Source: Psococerastis gibbosa
Lineage: Eukaryota > Arthropoda > Insecta > Psocodea > Psocidae
Assembly (NCBI GenBank): GCA_963971405.1
Contig: OZ020484.1
Coordinates: 14,074,001-14,138,000 of the forward strand
DNA: 64,000 bases
Direction: 5' to 3'
This document shows positions 1 through 11,470 of the stretch, piece after piece. Made by a program: the position numbers and the translations under genes. Position 1 is the stretch's first letter. Each line of letters starts with the position of its first letter. The notes under the pieces were generated by a model, which was not told the origin of the DNA, made no database searches, and saw nothing but the letters and a program-made list of their open reading frames with translations.

Positions 1-391
1 TAACGACAAAGAGAAGCCCTCAAGAAATGGAACTCAATATAGAAAATAACTATTTAAACACCCAAGAAGCTGCCCAGTATGACATAAAGTAGTCGGGCTC
101 CAAGAATGGTCTTCGCAGTCTCCAGGTGAACCTCCGATGCTGGTCAGGGATGGCCTTCAGGCATTAGCTATATAGATACGTTTCGAAGCCTATGTTTCTC
201 GTTTGCAAGCCATTAAATCAGGGCCTTAAGGCCCTTATGGTAACTAATAGGATCGCAGTCCAGCCCTTAGTGCGCTTGCATGAGTAATGGTAGAAATAAA
301 AATATTTGTTTTAAACTGATTATCTCGAAATGTTTTCTCTTGTGTTTTGATTGCTTCGGGTAATGACTCTTGAGTGTGGAGGTCGGGATAT
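1..391. other. No recognised feature
   Basis: AT-rich sequence with only short chance reading frames. Nothing in it could be supported. Confidence 0.4.
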
Positions 392-755
392 GGTGCCCGT
401 TCCACCGACCGGCTAGGGCTATTTACAAAAACGGTGACGTGACATTCAAGACTTAGGTGGGGTTTCCACCGACATCGCATTGCAGAATTGACGGAAATTT
501 TTATTTTCCTCTATGCCATAGTTAAAATTGATCAATCACCAACAATAAACAAACTAAAATTAAAAAATGGCGTCATGGGATATGTTAAGTACAAACATTT
601 TAATAGATTTCTATAAAAAGAAAAACAAACATTTCCGTCAATGTCATTTGCATTCAGGAATGCGAGATCGATGGAAATCCTGCCTAAGTCTTGAATGTCT
701 GCTACCACGTCACCGTTTTTGTAAATAGCCCTAGCGGGTCGGTGGAATGGGCACC
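392..755. repeat. Foldback MITE, family A copy 1
   Basis: Long inverted repeat. The left arm starts GGTGCCC and runs through GGCTAGGGCTATTTACAAAA; the right arm ends with its complement and GGGCACC. The arms are about 140-150 bases and the centre is AT-rich. The same arms recur at 39205, 57771, 60764 and 62304. Short frames inside are by-products of the repeat. Non-autonomous: no transposase. Confidence 0.8.
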
Positions 756-923
756 AAAGAGCCTTGAAGATCAATCGAAAATTTTACTGTTCTTAATTCT
801 TTCTTTTTTTAAATTTTTTTAAAAGTCATAAAGCATGTATAATCTGTTGTAAATAACTATTTGACTATAGGTAAACCGGACTCGTATCTATACTTGGTTA
901 AGTCATGCCATCACTTGTTTCAT

Positions 924-1440
924 TGCGTCAATGGTAAGCTTCTCTTAGCCTGTCCATTATCGCTTGTAGTTGGTGTAGGTTGATATCGAGAACGTACATA
1001 GCCTACCAGCAGGCCCGGGCCTAGGGGGTGGCGAGGTGGGGCCCAAGGGGCGCTAAATTGACCCCTGGAAACATTCCATTTTCCTATGGGTATGAAGCGC
1101 TCTCAGAAAAAAACACTCTAAGAGCATAAGGAAGACTGGAAATAATGGAATAAGTTAATACGGAAAAGTAACTGAAAAGGCGCAAAAATTTTCTTGTGAC
1201 AATCTTCGATAGAAGAGGCATTAAAAGAAGAAGACTATATTAATATATTGGAGGGCGCAAATTTTTTTCACCTTGCAAAAGCACCTCGGCCCGGCACTGC
1301 CTACCAGTTTGCAAATGGCCAAAATTTCATACGGAAACAATACAAATAAAGTCCAACTTCCAAGGGGTCGTTGGCATTGGACAAGGGACCCATGGGTCCA
1401 TAAAATGTCTTTCAAAAATTACCAGCTACTGTACTGTAGA
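924..1440. repeat. Dispersed repeat copy 1, interrupted by a hAT-like element
   Basis: Shares stretches such as TCCATTATCGCTTGTAG and GGGGTCGTTGGCATTGGACA with 2290-2520; a third, inverted partial copy lies near 41130-41200. In this copy the sequence is split at 1010-1299 by a younger insertion. Confidence 0.65.
1010..1299. mobile_element. hAT-like non-autonomous element with exact 8-bp target duplication
   Basis: Flanked by CCTACCAG at 1002-1009 and 1300-1307, an exact 8-bp duplication as made by hAT transposases. Ends are CAGGCCCGGGCC on the left and GGCCCGGCACTG on the right. The related uninterrupted repeat near 2370-2390 looks like the empty site. No coding capacity. Confidence 0.75.
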
Positions 1441-1849
1441 ACAATGTAACATGTAAGATGTGAACTGAATTTCCGGTGCGTTTTAAGGAATTTTTAATGA
1501 GGTTCTGTAGTGACAGTTTTGGTCACTAGGTTCGCTGACGACAAACCGATATCCACTTTACTCAAAATGGCGTCTGGATGTGAAAACTAAGCTCTTAGCA
1601 TCTAACTAATTCTTTTTATATTTTTTATAATATTTTTACTATGCCTGGACCTTATTTCGCTACATATAATTTAATATATATATTCTCCATGATTTATAAA
1701 AAAATATCACTTTAAAATAATACATAAATAAAATTTTTAAAATATTATTGAGGCTTATGGTAAAATCAACGCTTTGATATCATAGCAACTGGTGCTGCCA
1801 TCTACAAAATGACGTCACAAATGAACCCCATTGTTGGTGAAGATATTTA

Positions 1850-2076
1850 TTGCTTTCCTATTTATTCGTAAGTGTAAGGAAAGCTTCGTGACGGTCAAAA
1901 TTTTCGATTTCAAGATTTAAGTTAATTTTAACGTTTTGAGGTCCCAGGAACCCAAAGAGTAATTTGTATGAAATGTCTGTCTGTCTTTTCTGATTTTTGG
2001 GCAAAATACTCAGTGAATTTGGATGAAATTTGGCTTGTGGGTTCACAAAAAACATGCCTCGGGACAATTTTTTTTT
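1850..2076 (+). repeat. Partial copy of the 770-bp TCTG-rich repeat
   Basis: Shares CTTTCC, TTTTCGATT, TTTTGAGGTCCCAGGAACCC and the ATGAAATT...GTTCACAAAAA stretch with the long copies at 3605 and 12196, more diverged. A poly-T run follows. Confidence 0.65.
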
Positions 2077-2231
2077 TTTTTAAATTTAGGACTGACTCCC
2101 CCACATCATTTTCAGTTCATTATTAGAGTTACTACCTACATGTGTACGCTAGTGCAAAACTAAAAATGCAAGATTGAAAAAGAAAAATTCTTTCTGGGTC
2201 CGCCCCTAATAATATTACTGTTGTAGTCATT

Positions 2232-2552
2232 GGGTAGGGCCGGGGAATCTTTTGCCCCGAGGCCCGTAATGGCTCTGCCGATTGCACTGCGCGCATTGCG
2301 TGAATGGTAAGTTGAGTTTGTCCATTATCGCTTGTAGCCGGTGTAAGTTGACATTGAGAACGTATACCAGTTCGCCGATGGCCAAAAATGCATACAAAAA
2401 CAATATAAATAATGTCCGAAATCCATGGGGTCGTTGGCATTGGACAAGGGTCCTACGGGCCACTGTAAACAAGTCGGCCTGGGTCCATAAAAAGTCCTTC
2501 AAAGATTACAAGTCTCGTAGCAACTTGTCGCGAATCCTCGGGGCGGCCCTGC
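2232..2552. repeat. Dispersed repeat copy 2, possibly hAT-like
   Basis: Homologous to 924-1440 but without the insertion seen there. Its outer ends, AGGGCCGGGGAATC and GATTC-CTCGGGGCGGCCCTG, are inverted relatives. No clear target duplication was found. Confidence 0.5.
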
Positions 2553-2936
2553 CAATTCATGGCTAAAAGCAAAAAGCTATGAAATCGAAATTGTCACTGT
2601 AAACGAAGCAGTAAGAGTAGGTACTGTAAGTTACGGCCCACAATAAAAATGAATGCACGAAGATAAAAGCTAAGTACGTGGCTCGATGAGATAGTGATCA
2701 GGTTATTTGTCAATCAGGCCGGTCGCATTATTACACGCATCAAACTTGAACTTGCCATTTCCTAAAGCGACAGTTGGATTTAGATATCATATTATACACA
2801 GCCTTACTTGGTTAATTACTCAATTTATATAAAAAGAGCATGAATTAAAACGTGTTTCAATGCTTAGCTGCCTTATAAATTAAGGAAGCTGATGCACACG
2901 ATTAGAGATATTATACCTACGTAAGATGCATGTCAC

Positions 2937-3112
2937 CAAGAGCGGATCTTGCGAAAAATTTAGGGGGGGTGGGTCATAAGTTGTACGTTGAAAAGGTAGT
3001 TTGTTAGTTGAATTTTATTCAATTTAATTTTTTTTACTATCATAAGAATTTACTCATTTAGGGAGGGGGGGGTCATGGCCCCCTGACCCCCCCCCCCTTG
3101 GATCCGCCACTG
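2937..3112. mobile_element. hAT-like G-run element, exact 8-bp target duplication
   Basis: Flanked by CATGTCAC at 2929-2936 and 3113-3120. Ends are CAAGAGCGGATC and GGATCCGCCACTG. Internal runs of G and C resemble copies at 7870 and 23586. 176 bp, no reading frame. Confidence 0.75.
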
Positions 3113-3604
3113 CATGTCACAGAATATTCGAAGCGCCTAGAAGCCCAGTAGTAAGTGTAAGAAGCCAAGGGGTAAGTGAGATTTTTTGCGTTTTGGAGGA
3201 TGCTGTTACTCTCAATAACAAATAAATTTTAACTTTTCTTGTTTTATTACTAAGCCAACCCAGCGGCTATAAAACGGTGTCTACACTATGCCGCCATTGG
3301 CGGTTGCCACTGCCCATTTGGCAAAGCCATTACAAATTTCAAACTTATTCTTCTTGCGCACAGGTACTAAAATTCTGCGGTTATGTATATATAATTTATA
3401 GAAATGGCACAGCACAACTTCCAAGTTTCCGCGATCAAAATAGAATGATTCCATCTTCATTCCTAAAAAAAAATTAAAAAGTTTAAAAATTACCCATCAG
3501 GTTCACTGGTAATTATATTACTTACTTATTAAATGGAGCAACTTAGACAAATATTCAGTAAGTGTACTCTGCAATTTTTGGATCACCAAATAAGCCACTC
3601 ATTT

Positions 3605-4373
3605 TTGCTTTCCAATTTATACGTAGTATAAGGAAAGCTCGAAATTTTCGATTCCGAGATTTCAACGGATTTACAGGTTTTGAGGTCCCAGGAACCCAAA
3701 AAAGTGTTTTTTACGAAATGTCTGTCTGTCGCTCTGTCTGTCTGTCTGTATGTATGTATGTCTGTCTGTCTGTTTGTCTGTTCATCGATTTCCGGGCAAA
3801 CTACTCTGTGGATTTGTATGAAATTGGACATGTAGGTTCACAAAAATCATACCTCGGGACCATTTTATTTTTGGCTAACTCAATTTGGGGGGGGGGGAGG
3901 GTTATTTTCAAAAAACTCCAAAAAAACGTCTAAAAAAAAATTATTTCTCAAAAACGGCTCCAACGATTTCTTTTAAACTCACATATATTCTAGTCGTTAT
4001 TAATGTTGATAAAACGCGGGGGGTCGCTTACCCCTTGGTAGTTTGCTTCTGGGGGTAAAAAAATAAAAATAACTTAATTTTAATGAAAAATGACTAAAAA
4101 ATAATTTTTCTGCGAAACCTTTCTATTGTTGATTTCTACCTTCAGGCATGTTTTAGGTGTTAAATTGAGTAACGAAACCGGACAGTTTGCTTTCCCAAAA
4201 AACTATTTGGTTTTGTTCAAAAATTTTTTTTTTGAAAAAATTAAAGCAAATTCACACTGAAATGCATTGCGTGCCCTGCCATTATTGCTGTGTGGTAATG
4301 TGTTGGTCTGTCCTATCTAGAATTTACGTCACCTCCAGTGACGTCAGGTGAACAACCCCCCCCCCCCCCCCCC
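3605..4373 (+). repeat. 770-bp dispersed repeat with TCTG microsatellite, full-length copy 1
   Basis: Aligns almost end to end with 12196-12972. Order: CTTTCCAATTTATACGTAGT, a GAGGTCCCAGGAACCC block, a TCTG/TATG microsatellite (about 3718-3783), GGTTCACAAAAATCATACCT, an A/T-rich part, and a C-run at the end. No terminal inverted repeats or long frame were seen, so its class is unknown. Confidence 0.75.
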
Positions 4374-4876
4374 GTGATGACGCTCTGACGTAATAAATGG
4401 AAATTTTAAATTCGCACTATGAATTTTTCAGTGGAGAGTTGATAGAAAATGGTGGGAATCTATCAAAAATTATGTTACTATAATCATGAAATATAGTATA
4501 GTAACGTCTAATAACTTATAGAATTTACCGGGTACCCAGCCACATATTTGTCTGCTTGTATATCGTATAGCAAGATGAACCCAATTCCACAATTATTATT
4601 GTGGTCTGTAGCTCATAAATACTAGGAAAGAGGGGGTGGTGCCATTCACGCCCCATCCGGCTTAGGTTTCAAATGTGCCTCGGCGTGCCTTATTCATGAA
4701 TTAGGCTTTAGAGTTTTGTCACCTTAGGCATTTTGATTAAATTTCCCTATGTTGAATTTACGATTTACAACGCCGAGTTGCACCGGCTGCCTAGCTAATG
4801 GGTACCGTATCTATCGTTTTCACATTATACTGTGCATTAACAATTGAATTGGAGTGTGTAATCAGGGGGATAGTAC

Positions 4877-5112
4877 CAGTGGCGGCGTAACGGTGGTACC
4901 CGAGGGGGCCTGGCCCCCTCAACCGTTTCTCCGGCCCCTCCGCGCCCCCCCCCCCCACAGTTTTGAGATATTCTACATGGTGTTAATTTGCAGAATTATT
5001 CAACGGTATATCTACTTCCAATGAAAAATGTTTTGTGTTTTAATTGCCCCCCCCCCCAGATAGAAGTCATGCCCCCATGGCCCCCGCCTTAAAATTTCTA
5101 GCGCCGCCACTG
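4877..5112. mobile_element. hAT-like element, exact 8-bp target duplication
   Basis: GATAGTAC at 4869-4876 is repeated exactly at 5113-5120. Ends CAGTGGCGGCG and CGCCGCCACTG are perfect inverted repeats. 236 bp, with poly-C tracts. A sister copy of 238 bp lies at 34169-34406. Confidence 0.85.
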
Positions 5113-5216
5113 GATAGTACTGGTGCTAAATGTAGCCTACAATATTTTACGGCAGGAACCTGCTAGTCATAAAGGCTGATTAGGCCTATAGGGCGTTTTG
5201 TTCATTTTCGTCTAAA

Positions 5217-5580
5217 CCAGCAGCCTGATCGAGGCGATTATAATACCGGTATTTATTTAATTCCCTGGTAATAAAAATGTAAACAAGATAATTTTATAAT
5301 GGAAAGTGCTCTTCAAAATTTGTTTGTTTACAGTTACAATCCTAGGGTATTTATTTAACCCCGGTATTTATTTAATCCCCTGGTATTAAAAATGTAAACA
5401 AGACAATTTTATAATGGAAAGTGCTATTCAAAATTTGTTTGTTTACAGTTATAATCCTATGGCATTTATTTAACACCAGTATTTATTTAATCCCCTGGTT
5501 TTAAAAATGTAAACAAGACAATTTTATAATCGAAAATTTATTTAACCCCGGTTTTATAATCGCCTCGATCAGGCTGCTGG
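5217..5580. mobile_element. Foldback element with CCAGCAGCCTGAT ends and internal tandem repeats
   Basis: The ends are inverted repeats of about 33 bases (CCAGCAGCCTGATCGAGGCG at the left and its complement at the right). Inside, a 115-bp unit is repeated about 2.7 times, with unit starts near 5246, 5361 and 5476. Related elements are at 24528, 25843, 26200 and 59335. Confidence 0.8.
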
Positions 5581-6047
5581 CTGCTGGTGAAATACAATCT
5601 GAGTTCCAATATTAATCCAATGTATGGTCCAACAGTAAAAAGTTAAAAAATATACGATTTGGTGCTTTTTGTTTATTAATTATTCCACTTTCCAAATGCT
5701 TTATCTACAAAATCAAAAATACAAAAACTGAAACACTACACCGTAAATTATAATTAAAAAAACGTGACGAAAATCTAGGATTTCGTGCTTATTTTTGTTT
5801 ATTATAATTTACAGTCTCAAAATGACGTTTTTACTACAAACTCCAAATATGTTTGCTGAACTACTATCTTATTATAAACATAAATGTATTATGTATTAGA
5901 AAAATAAATATGTCTGATGTGTGCCTGTAATTTAAAATTTCGAGTTTCCTCCGGGGGAGACCTATTTCCGTATGCTCCCCCTAATTAACGAAAACTCCGG
6001 ATCCACCTCTGGCAACAGCCGCCATAATTATTTACCATTTACGTTAC
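5581..6047. other. AT-rich stretch, no recognised gene
   Basis: No supported coding region. A CTCCGGATCCACCTC segment near 5995-6010 may be a remnant end of a hAT-like element. Confidence 0.35.
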
Positions 6048-6112
6048 TGTGTTCGAACCCACGCCTAACCGGGGCGTCGTCTTAACCGCTGGACCACAAT
6101 CACAGAAAATTG
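6048..6112 (-). repeat. tRNA-like sequence (SINE head or tRNA pseudogene)
   Basis: The minus strand reads TGGTCCAGCGGTTAAG (A-box-like) followed after a suitable gap by GGGTTCGAAC (B-box-like). It does not fold into a convincing tRNA by eye, so a tRNA-derived SINE remnant is more likely. Confidence 0.4.
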
Positions 6113-7080
6113 TGTAAATTCGGGCCTGAATAAAGAATAAAATATAGGCAACATAACAGCATTCATTGAACAGGAAAAATCGACTAAAAAAGATCCTCCA
6201 GTTTCACTAATCCAACGAGTAAAGGTACCTACATACTTAATCTTCCTTATGTCTTATAATTTCTGATAAATTCAAGCCTCAGAGTTATAACCTCTTCATT
6301 AGACAATACGGCGTCGATTTTTAAGTGGTTTTCACAGTTTTTGACAAGGTTCCCTCAAGATCTTGCATGTTTGTTTACATTGTAGGCCTGTTTGACACCC
6401 AATTACCAACATTTCAGGACGAGTCAGACCTAATTGTCAATTACTGGCCATTCACTTGAAATATTGATTAGAAGACTTCCCCGTGAACTTAGCCAGGACT
6501 AGGTTGTGTATCTTGACAATTAAATCTTTGAATATTAATATTGGATCCCTTTCAGCGAAGAAACAGGTCCCCATATCTCAATGCAGAGCATTAGACAAAT
6601 GCTCAAGACCGATCAACATTAACAATTAAAATTGTGTATGGGACCGGTTTAAATGTACAGTACATACGTTTCGGTACGTACTAATGTACTTTAAATTGTG
6701 ATATTGAAGGTTTTGAGGAGTCATAACATTTTATTCTCCACCGTATAGCACACAGTGCACTCATTGTGAATAAAATAACTTTGTTCAGTTTACGTCAAAC
6801 AAATATAAAAACACACAACCGGTTTCGGTAAGGAAGTGAGTTTTAACAAGTTAATAGTGAGAATATTATTTATATGGTGCAATTGCTTCAAAATAATAAG
6901 GCATAGTCACTTTTTTTCTTTGTACCTGGACCTGCTTGGTACGATAGGTAAGATTTTTTTTTTGCTGTGGCGTGGATAATGAATTGAATTATACCAAAAA
7001 CAAAAACACCATTGAGGCTGTAGTTGTTGTATATTACGTATGTTGTCAGGCCACCTTAAAATTACTTATTATTTGATTTC
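6113..7080. other. No gene recognised; solo ACCGGTTTCGG motif
   Basis: AT-rich. Near 6815-6830 an ACCGGTTTCGGTAAG stretch matches the core of the palindromes at 17333 and 37107 but without a partner arm. Confidence 0.4.
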
Positions 7081-7429
7081 CTATTTATACTGTTAGTAAG
7101 AGTAAGAGACTGGTACCAGGGACGCCGAGTTTTAAAAATTCTGGGGGAGGGGCAAAAATTAGGTACTCTGGAAAGTACTAAGAAAATGCATTGGTAAATG
7201 GTTACTTAAAATAACTATAATGCAGAAAAGTAGGCTATACGAACAAAATTGGCGCGAAAAAAATTGTAAAAGTTGGTGCGGTGCAAATGCCAAATTATGT
7301 GATTTATTTTTATCTTAACGTTTGAAATATTAAGGGAGACAAATAAATAAACTGCACTAAGGGCTCTTGCTTCTGGGGGGGGGGGGGGGGCTGCGCCCGT
7401 GGACCGTGCCCCCCAAGTCGGCGTCCCTG

Positions 7430-7535
7430 CTGGTACCCATAGAAAGCTTTGTGATAATTGAAACTTCCAATTTCGAGATATTAACGGATTTACCCATTTT
7501 GAGGTCCCAGGAATCCAAGCTAGAGGGTTTTATGA
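7430..7535 (+). repeat. Partial copy of the 770-bp TCTG-rich repeat
   Basis: Shares AAAGCTTTGTGAT, TTTTGAGGTCCCAGGAATCC and ACGGATTTAC with 3605-4373. A G-run lies just before it at about 7375-7391. Confidence 0.5.
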
Positions 7536-7584
7536 TAAAATGCCTACCTGTGGTTTTCTCCAACAGGTGACCCGATGGGTTTTC

Positions 7585-7735
7585 ATAAACAGAGCAACTT
7601 CGTTGGAAGGTGGTAAAGTGCGCTTGTTCTTGTGCGAGTCTCTACACACCTTGGGATTGGAGACGTATTAAGGCGATTGAACAGGTCAATGGGATATTTT
7701 CATTAAATTTTTTTGTGGGTGATTAACCTTTTTAA
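7585..7735 (+). repeat. Dispersed repeat, copy 1 (GCGAGTCTCTACAC family)
   Basis: Shares AAGGTGGTA, TGCGAGTCTCTACAC, ATTGGAGACGTAT and GATTAACCTTTTTA with 16935-17085, and more weakly with 63638-63755. Class unknown. Confidence 0.6.
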
Positions 7736-7869
7736 AAAATTAAATAAAAAAAAATTAAATTGTCAAGCTTAAATTTTCAATTATAATAATTAATAACAAC
7801 AACAAAATGAGTACGGTAACCATGTGTTAAGAATATAGCAAAAACATTATCCATTGTAAGGTACATTTA

Positions 7870-7984
7870 CAAGGGCGGATCCAGCATTTGATTTCATTTA
7901 GAGGGGGCCAAACAATAAAGTAGGCACCTTCTCCCACTTCATATCTGATTTTGACCCCCTGACTCCCTTTTTGATCCGCCGTTG
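7870..7984. mobile_element. hAT-like GGCGGATCC element
   Basis: Ends CAAGGGCGGATCC and GATCCGCCGTTG are inverted repeats matching 2937-3112 and 23586-23763. A target duplication was not clear. Confidence 0.55.
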
Positions 7985-9837
7985 GATATTGTAGGTACCT
8001 AATCATTTAAAAGAAATTAATCAGATGGAGAAGGCAGGAGGTGTCCCATGAAAATTTACGACTCGGCAGTCTCGGGATACTCCAGTTCCATCATAAACGT
8101 AGGAATGTCGTCGCTGTTCGACGTTTTGGAGCTTCGCTTCGTGACTCGTGCACCGTACTGAATCGATTTGGTGTCAAAGGCTCGCGCAATTACCAGGTCG
8201 TGACAACCTGTCGTCAGATGTCAAGTCATTGCAGCAGCAGCGGGTGTCATTGCCTTTGAGATTATGCCTCGCTTAGTACCCAACCTGCGACACTTACTCC
8301 AAAGCTCGGCAGTGTCACACATGTGGCGTTGGTACCTGTATAGAGACGCGAAGAGCTGTTGGCTTGACCCGGATCCTTGCTATTATTATTGAAAATGTCT
8401 CTTACCACCCACGTTAGAGTGATGTTTGGAACACTTACAAAAATAAAAAAAAATAAACTCGATGTAAGCACGTTTTGAAATAAACTAAGTGTTCCAAATG
8501 TCATCTCATATCATTGTGGTTAGGTCGTACTAAGAAACAAAACAGCACACAACGCTGAGATGCAGGCTGGTTATTCAACACCATTTTTATTTCTTTTTAC
8601 GCCGATTATGTCAACATGCCGGACATCTCCGTATCGGGAATTTTGTGCTCCACTTTGGAGTTGACATGAGGATGCATTGTCAGTTTGTGGCAAGACAAAG
8701 GACATATAAAACAAAATGCTTTGCCATAACGTACCTACAGGATAGTTTTCAAGGTGAAGTCATAAGTAAGAATGTGACTAATGTTGGGTAAAATTTTCCT
8801 TAAACCATTCAGTCATTGTATCTTTATTTAGATATACGTCCTCAGTAGGATGAGACTGGCACATTCATGTATTAGGTATGCTTTGACTGAAAGAAATATG
8901 AAGAACATCCTGCGGTTGAAAAACCTGAGGCTGTGGTTTGGCTTGAGCACGACATCGCTTTTCAAAGCAGCAGTCTCCAAGGTCCAAATTGCCATGATGA
9001 TTGCCAAATGCCAATCTTCTATGGAAGAGGTATTTGAGGAAGAAGAACTGAATAAGGTTTAAAAATATGAATGAAGGGGCTCGTGGAATTAAGGATTAGA
9101 AAAAGTCATGAGCAGACATATTGTCTTCCATTTAATATTCAAACATACCAATGATGGTTCTCGGTTCTTCAAGTGGTCCTAAAATGCTAAAAACAAATGG
9201 CAATTTTTCCCTACACTTGAATCCATCACTGATGTTTATGAGAGTGTTATAAAATTTTTTGAAATGGACCAATATAACTTATTTTAACTTAACGCATATC
9301 GCTTTTTGATCTCGTTTCAAGGAGTCTGTCCTAAAAAATTCCACAAAATCCTCCCATAGCACGTAACTTTCGAGCACTGCACAGGTTGGCCGAAAAATGC
9401 AAAGACGATATTTGCTTGGGGCTGGTACCCAGCCTCACCTATAAGCAGGTCCATGAATAATGAATGCCCACATCTCAGGTACAGCCGCACTGCACCCAAT
9501 CCCATCTTAATTCAATTATATAGCAGCAGGTTCATCTCAGGGATGGCAAAAATACCTACCTTGATTGTGCTGGTACCTACGGGGCTAAATGACCCGACCT
9601 CCACGCTGATCCCGAGTTCATAATAATTAATTATATTGTAACTACGATAGCCTAATATCACAATGGACTCAATACAATAAGCAAGTAATTTCATTTCATT
9701 TGCATTTCTTTCGCAGGCTATCTAATCTCTCATAGGCTTCTTAAATTTATTTTAATTGCACCAATTTTAATGTATGCACATCCAGTCAGTTAAAATATTG
9801 CATATCATATCGAAACCGATCGTGGATTATTCTATGT
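7985..9837. other. Mostly unique-looking sequence without a supported gene
   Basis: Several frames of 60-80 codons occur (for example 8850-9062 plus, ending in a Glu-rich EEVFEEEELNK stretch) but none has a recognised motif or splice context. They may be chance. Confidence 0.3.
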
Positions 9838-9952
9838 ACAACCCGACCACGATAGGATGGCACTTAATCGAAAACTTGCATATGCCATAACACCGAGTTT
9901 ATTCGATTTTTAAAAGTTTTCCAAGTGTCATCCTATCGTGGTCGGATAGTAC
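9838..9952. repeat. Imperfect palindrome
   Basis: GTAC...CGACCACGATAGGATGGCAC is matched by GTGTCATCCTATCGTGGTCG near the other end, giving arms of about 38 bases around an AT-rich loop. Probably a small foldback element. Confidence 0.65.
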
Positions 9953-9992
9953 ATCATTATTTATACTGATATGACAATATTAAATTATTTTA

Positions 9993-10419
9993 ACAAAAGG
10001 TTAGTTGGACTTATATTACCTGTTGTGTTAATAGTAATTAGAGGCATGGGCCTCATGGTCATCGAACAATTGGGGCGGAGCCCATTGTCAGGGGAAGGGG
10101 GCGACGTGGCGGAGGAGGTTCTACTCCCATCATCCGGCTAAGTCCAGAGGAGGACTGATGGTTTTTGGCCGATTGACTCATCGCTCTTGTACTCTACACT
10201 GAATTATTAAGTAAATCCGATTCCCTTGAGGATTCGAACTACCGTTCTCCCGATTGAAATGCAAGCTCTCTAACCACTCGACCACAACCCTCGCCTGAGG
10301 CTACGTCACCCCCTTCCCCTGTCAATGGGCTTCGCCTTAATTGTTCGATGACCATAAGGCCCATGCCTCTAATGACTATTAACACAACAGGTAGTGTAAC
10401 TCCAACTAACCTTTGTTAT
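9993..10419. repeat. Large inverted repeat enclosing a tRNA-like sequence
   Basis: Arms of about 135 bases: AAAGGTTAGTTGGA, CCTGTTGTGTTAATAGT, AGAGGCATGGGCC and GGTCATCGAACAATT appear at the left and, inverted, at the right. Between the arms on the minus strand is an A-box-like GGTCGAGTGGTTAGAG and a B-box GTTCGAATCC. Confidence 0.75.
10214..10282 (-). repeat. tRNA-like sequence inside the palindrome
   Basis: TGGTCGAGTGGTTAGAGAGC followed by GTAGTTCGAATCC on the minus strand resembles the D and T arms of a tRNA. The spacing suits a Pol III promoter. Stem pairing for a working tRNA is not convincing. Confidence 0.5.
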
Positions 10420-10604
10420 ATAGTACTACACCATTGTCATTAACCCTTACAAATAGAATATTACATTAGACTATAGACTTCAAAATAAACCGCCATAAAC
10501 CGTTAACCCCGAGCATCAAACACTCAACGATCCATATTTTCTGAGAAATTTGATTCTGTTCAAATGCACACAGTGGGGATTAATATATATGATGCTAGGT
10601 AATA

Positions 10605-11005
10605 CATTACTCCTTGTTAGTACGGCCTGTGAAGGGCTTTAGCCTCATCTGCCACATCACGCCAGCCTGCGGTCCCGTGCTCTCCTTCGCCAGATCCACC
10701 TCAACGTCGTGAAGCCATCGCATCCGTGGTCGTCCCACTCGTCTTCTCCCTTGGGGCACCTCGTGTAAGGTTGCTCTTGTTGCCCTATTGTCGGCATTCG
10801 TTCCTCGTGCCCTAGCCACCTGATGCGGGCTCTTTTGATTTCGGCTACTATCGGAGGTTCGCGGTATACCGCGTTGAGCTCATAATTTCTACGCATACAC
10901 CACTCTCTCACTGATTTTGCACTGATCCATACACCTTTCGGAGTATCTTACGCTTCCACCTTTCAAGCAGCTCCTCCCTCCTCCGAGTCATAACCCATGT
11001 CTCAC
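10605..11005 (-). mobile_element. 5'-truncated non-LTR retrotransposon with 13-bp target duplication
   Basis: The minus strand encodes, with frameshifts, a typical LINE ORF2 C-terminus: CETWVMTRR, RIRWLGH-ERMP, EVPQGRRRVGRPRMRW. It is flanked by exact copies of ATGCTAGGTAATA at 10592-10604 and 11006-11018, as left by target-primed reverse transcription. The 3' end, AAGGAGTAA, matches the tail of the copy near 58.6 kb, where it continues as (GTAA)n. Inactive fragment. Confidence 0.8.
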
Positions 11006-11374
11006 ATGCTAGGTAATATATAATTAATATTGAATGCCTAAATAGAAATAAATGGGTTGATTGTCGACTATCGCACATTGAAATATAGTTGAGCGTCGTG
11101 TTTTGGAGCCCATCACAGCGTGGGTGCTGGCGATGCTCCTGGGAAATACGGGGCCAAGTTTATCATTGTTAGCGGCACCGCTTTGAAAGTTCGGTCATTT
11201 TAATTGTTTAACCATATGATGGAACCTGACTTGAATTAGACCAGACTTATGAATTGTACGTGTCTTGAATGTGCAAAGTGCGGTAACGTGTGGTTAGCGC
11301 AAGTGAGATAAGCGCACAACCTCCAACCCATTTCAACGAATTAAAAAAAAACACTCTGTGCATCAATTTGTGGA

Positions 11375-11470
11375 TTAACTACCCGATGGATTTCGACAAA
11401 ATTTGACGGAATAGATATTTATGTTTTGGGCTAACTCAAGTTTGGGGCCGGGCCAAATAACGTCAAAAAT
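11375..11470 (+). repeat. Partial copy of the 770-bp TCTG-rich repeat
   Basis: TACCCGATGGATTTCGACAAAATTT and TTTTGGGCTAACTCAA stretches match the middle of 12196-12972 with divergence. Confidence 0.45.

Noticed and set aside
3718-3783. CRISPR-like direct repeats
   Set aside because: Simple TCTG/TATG microsatellite without spacers; eukaryotic sequence.
3562-3933. 123-codon frame rich in Cys/Val/Ser
   Set aside because: Produced by the TCTG microsatellite of a dispersed repeat.
8850-9062. 70-codon plus-strand frame with acidic end
   Set aside because: No known motif, no second copy and no splice context; kept only as an unresolved stretch.
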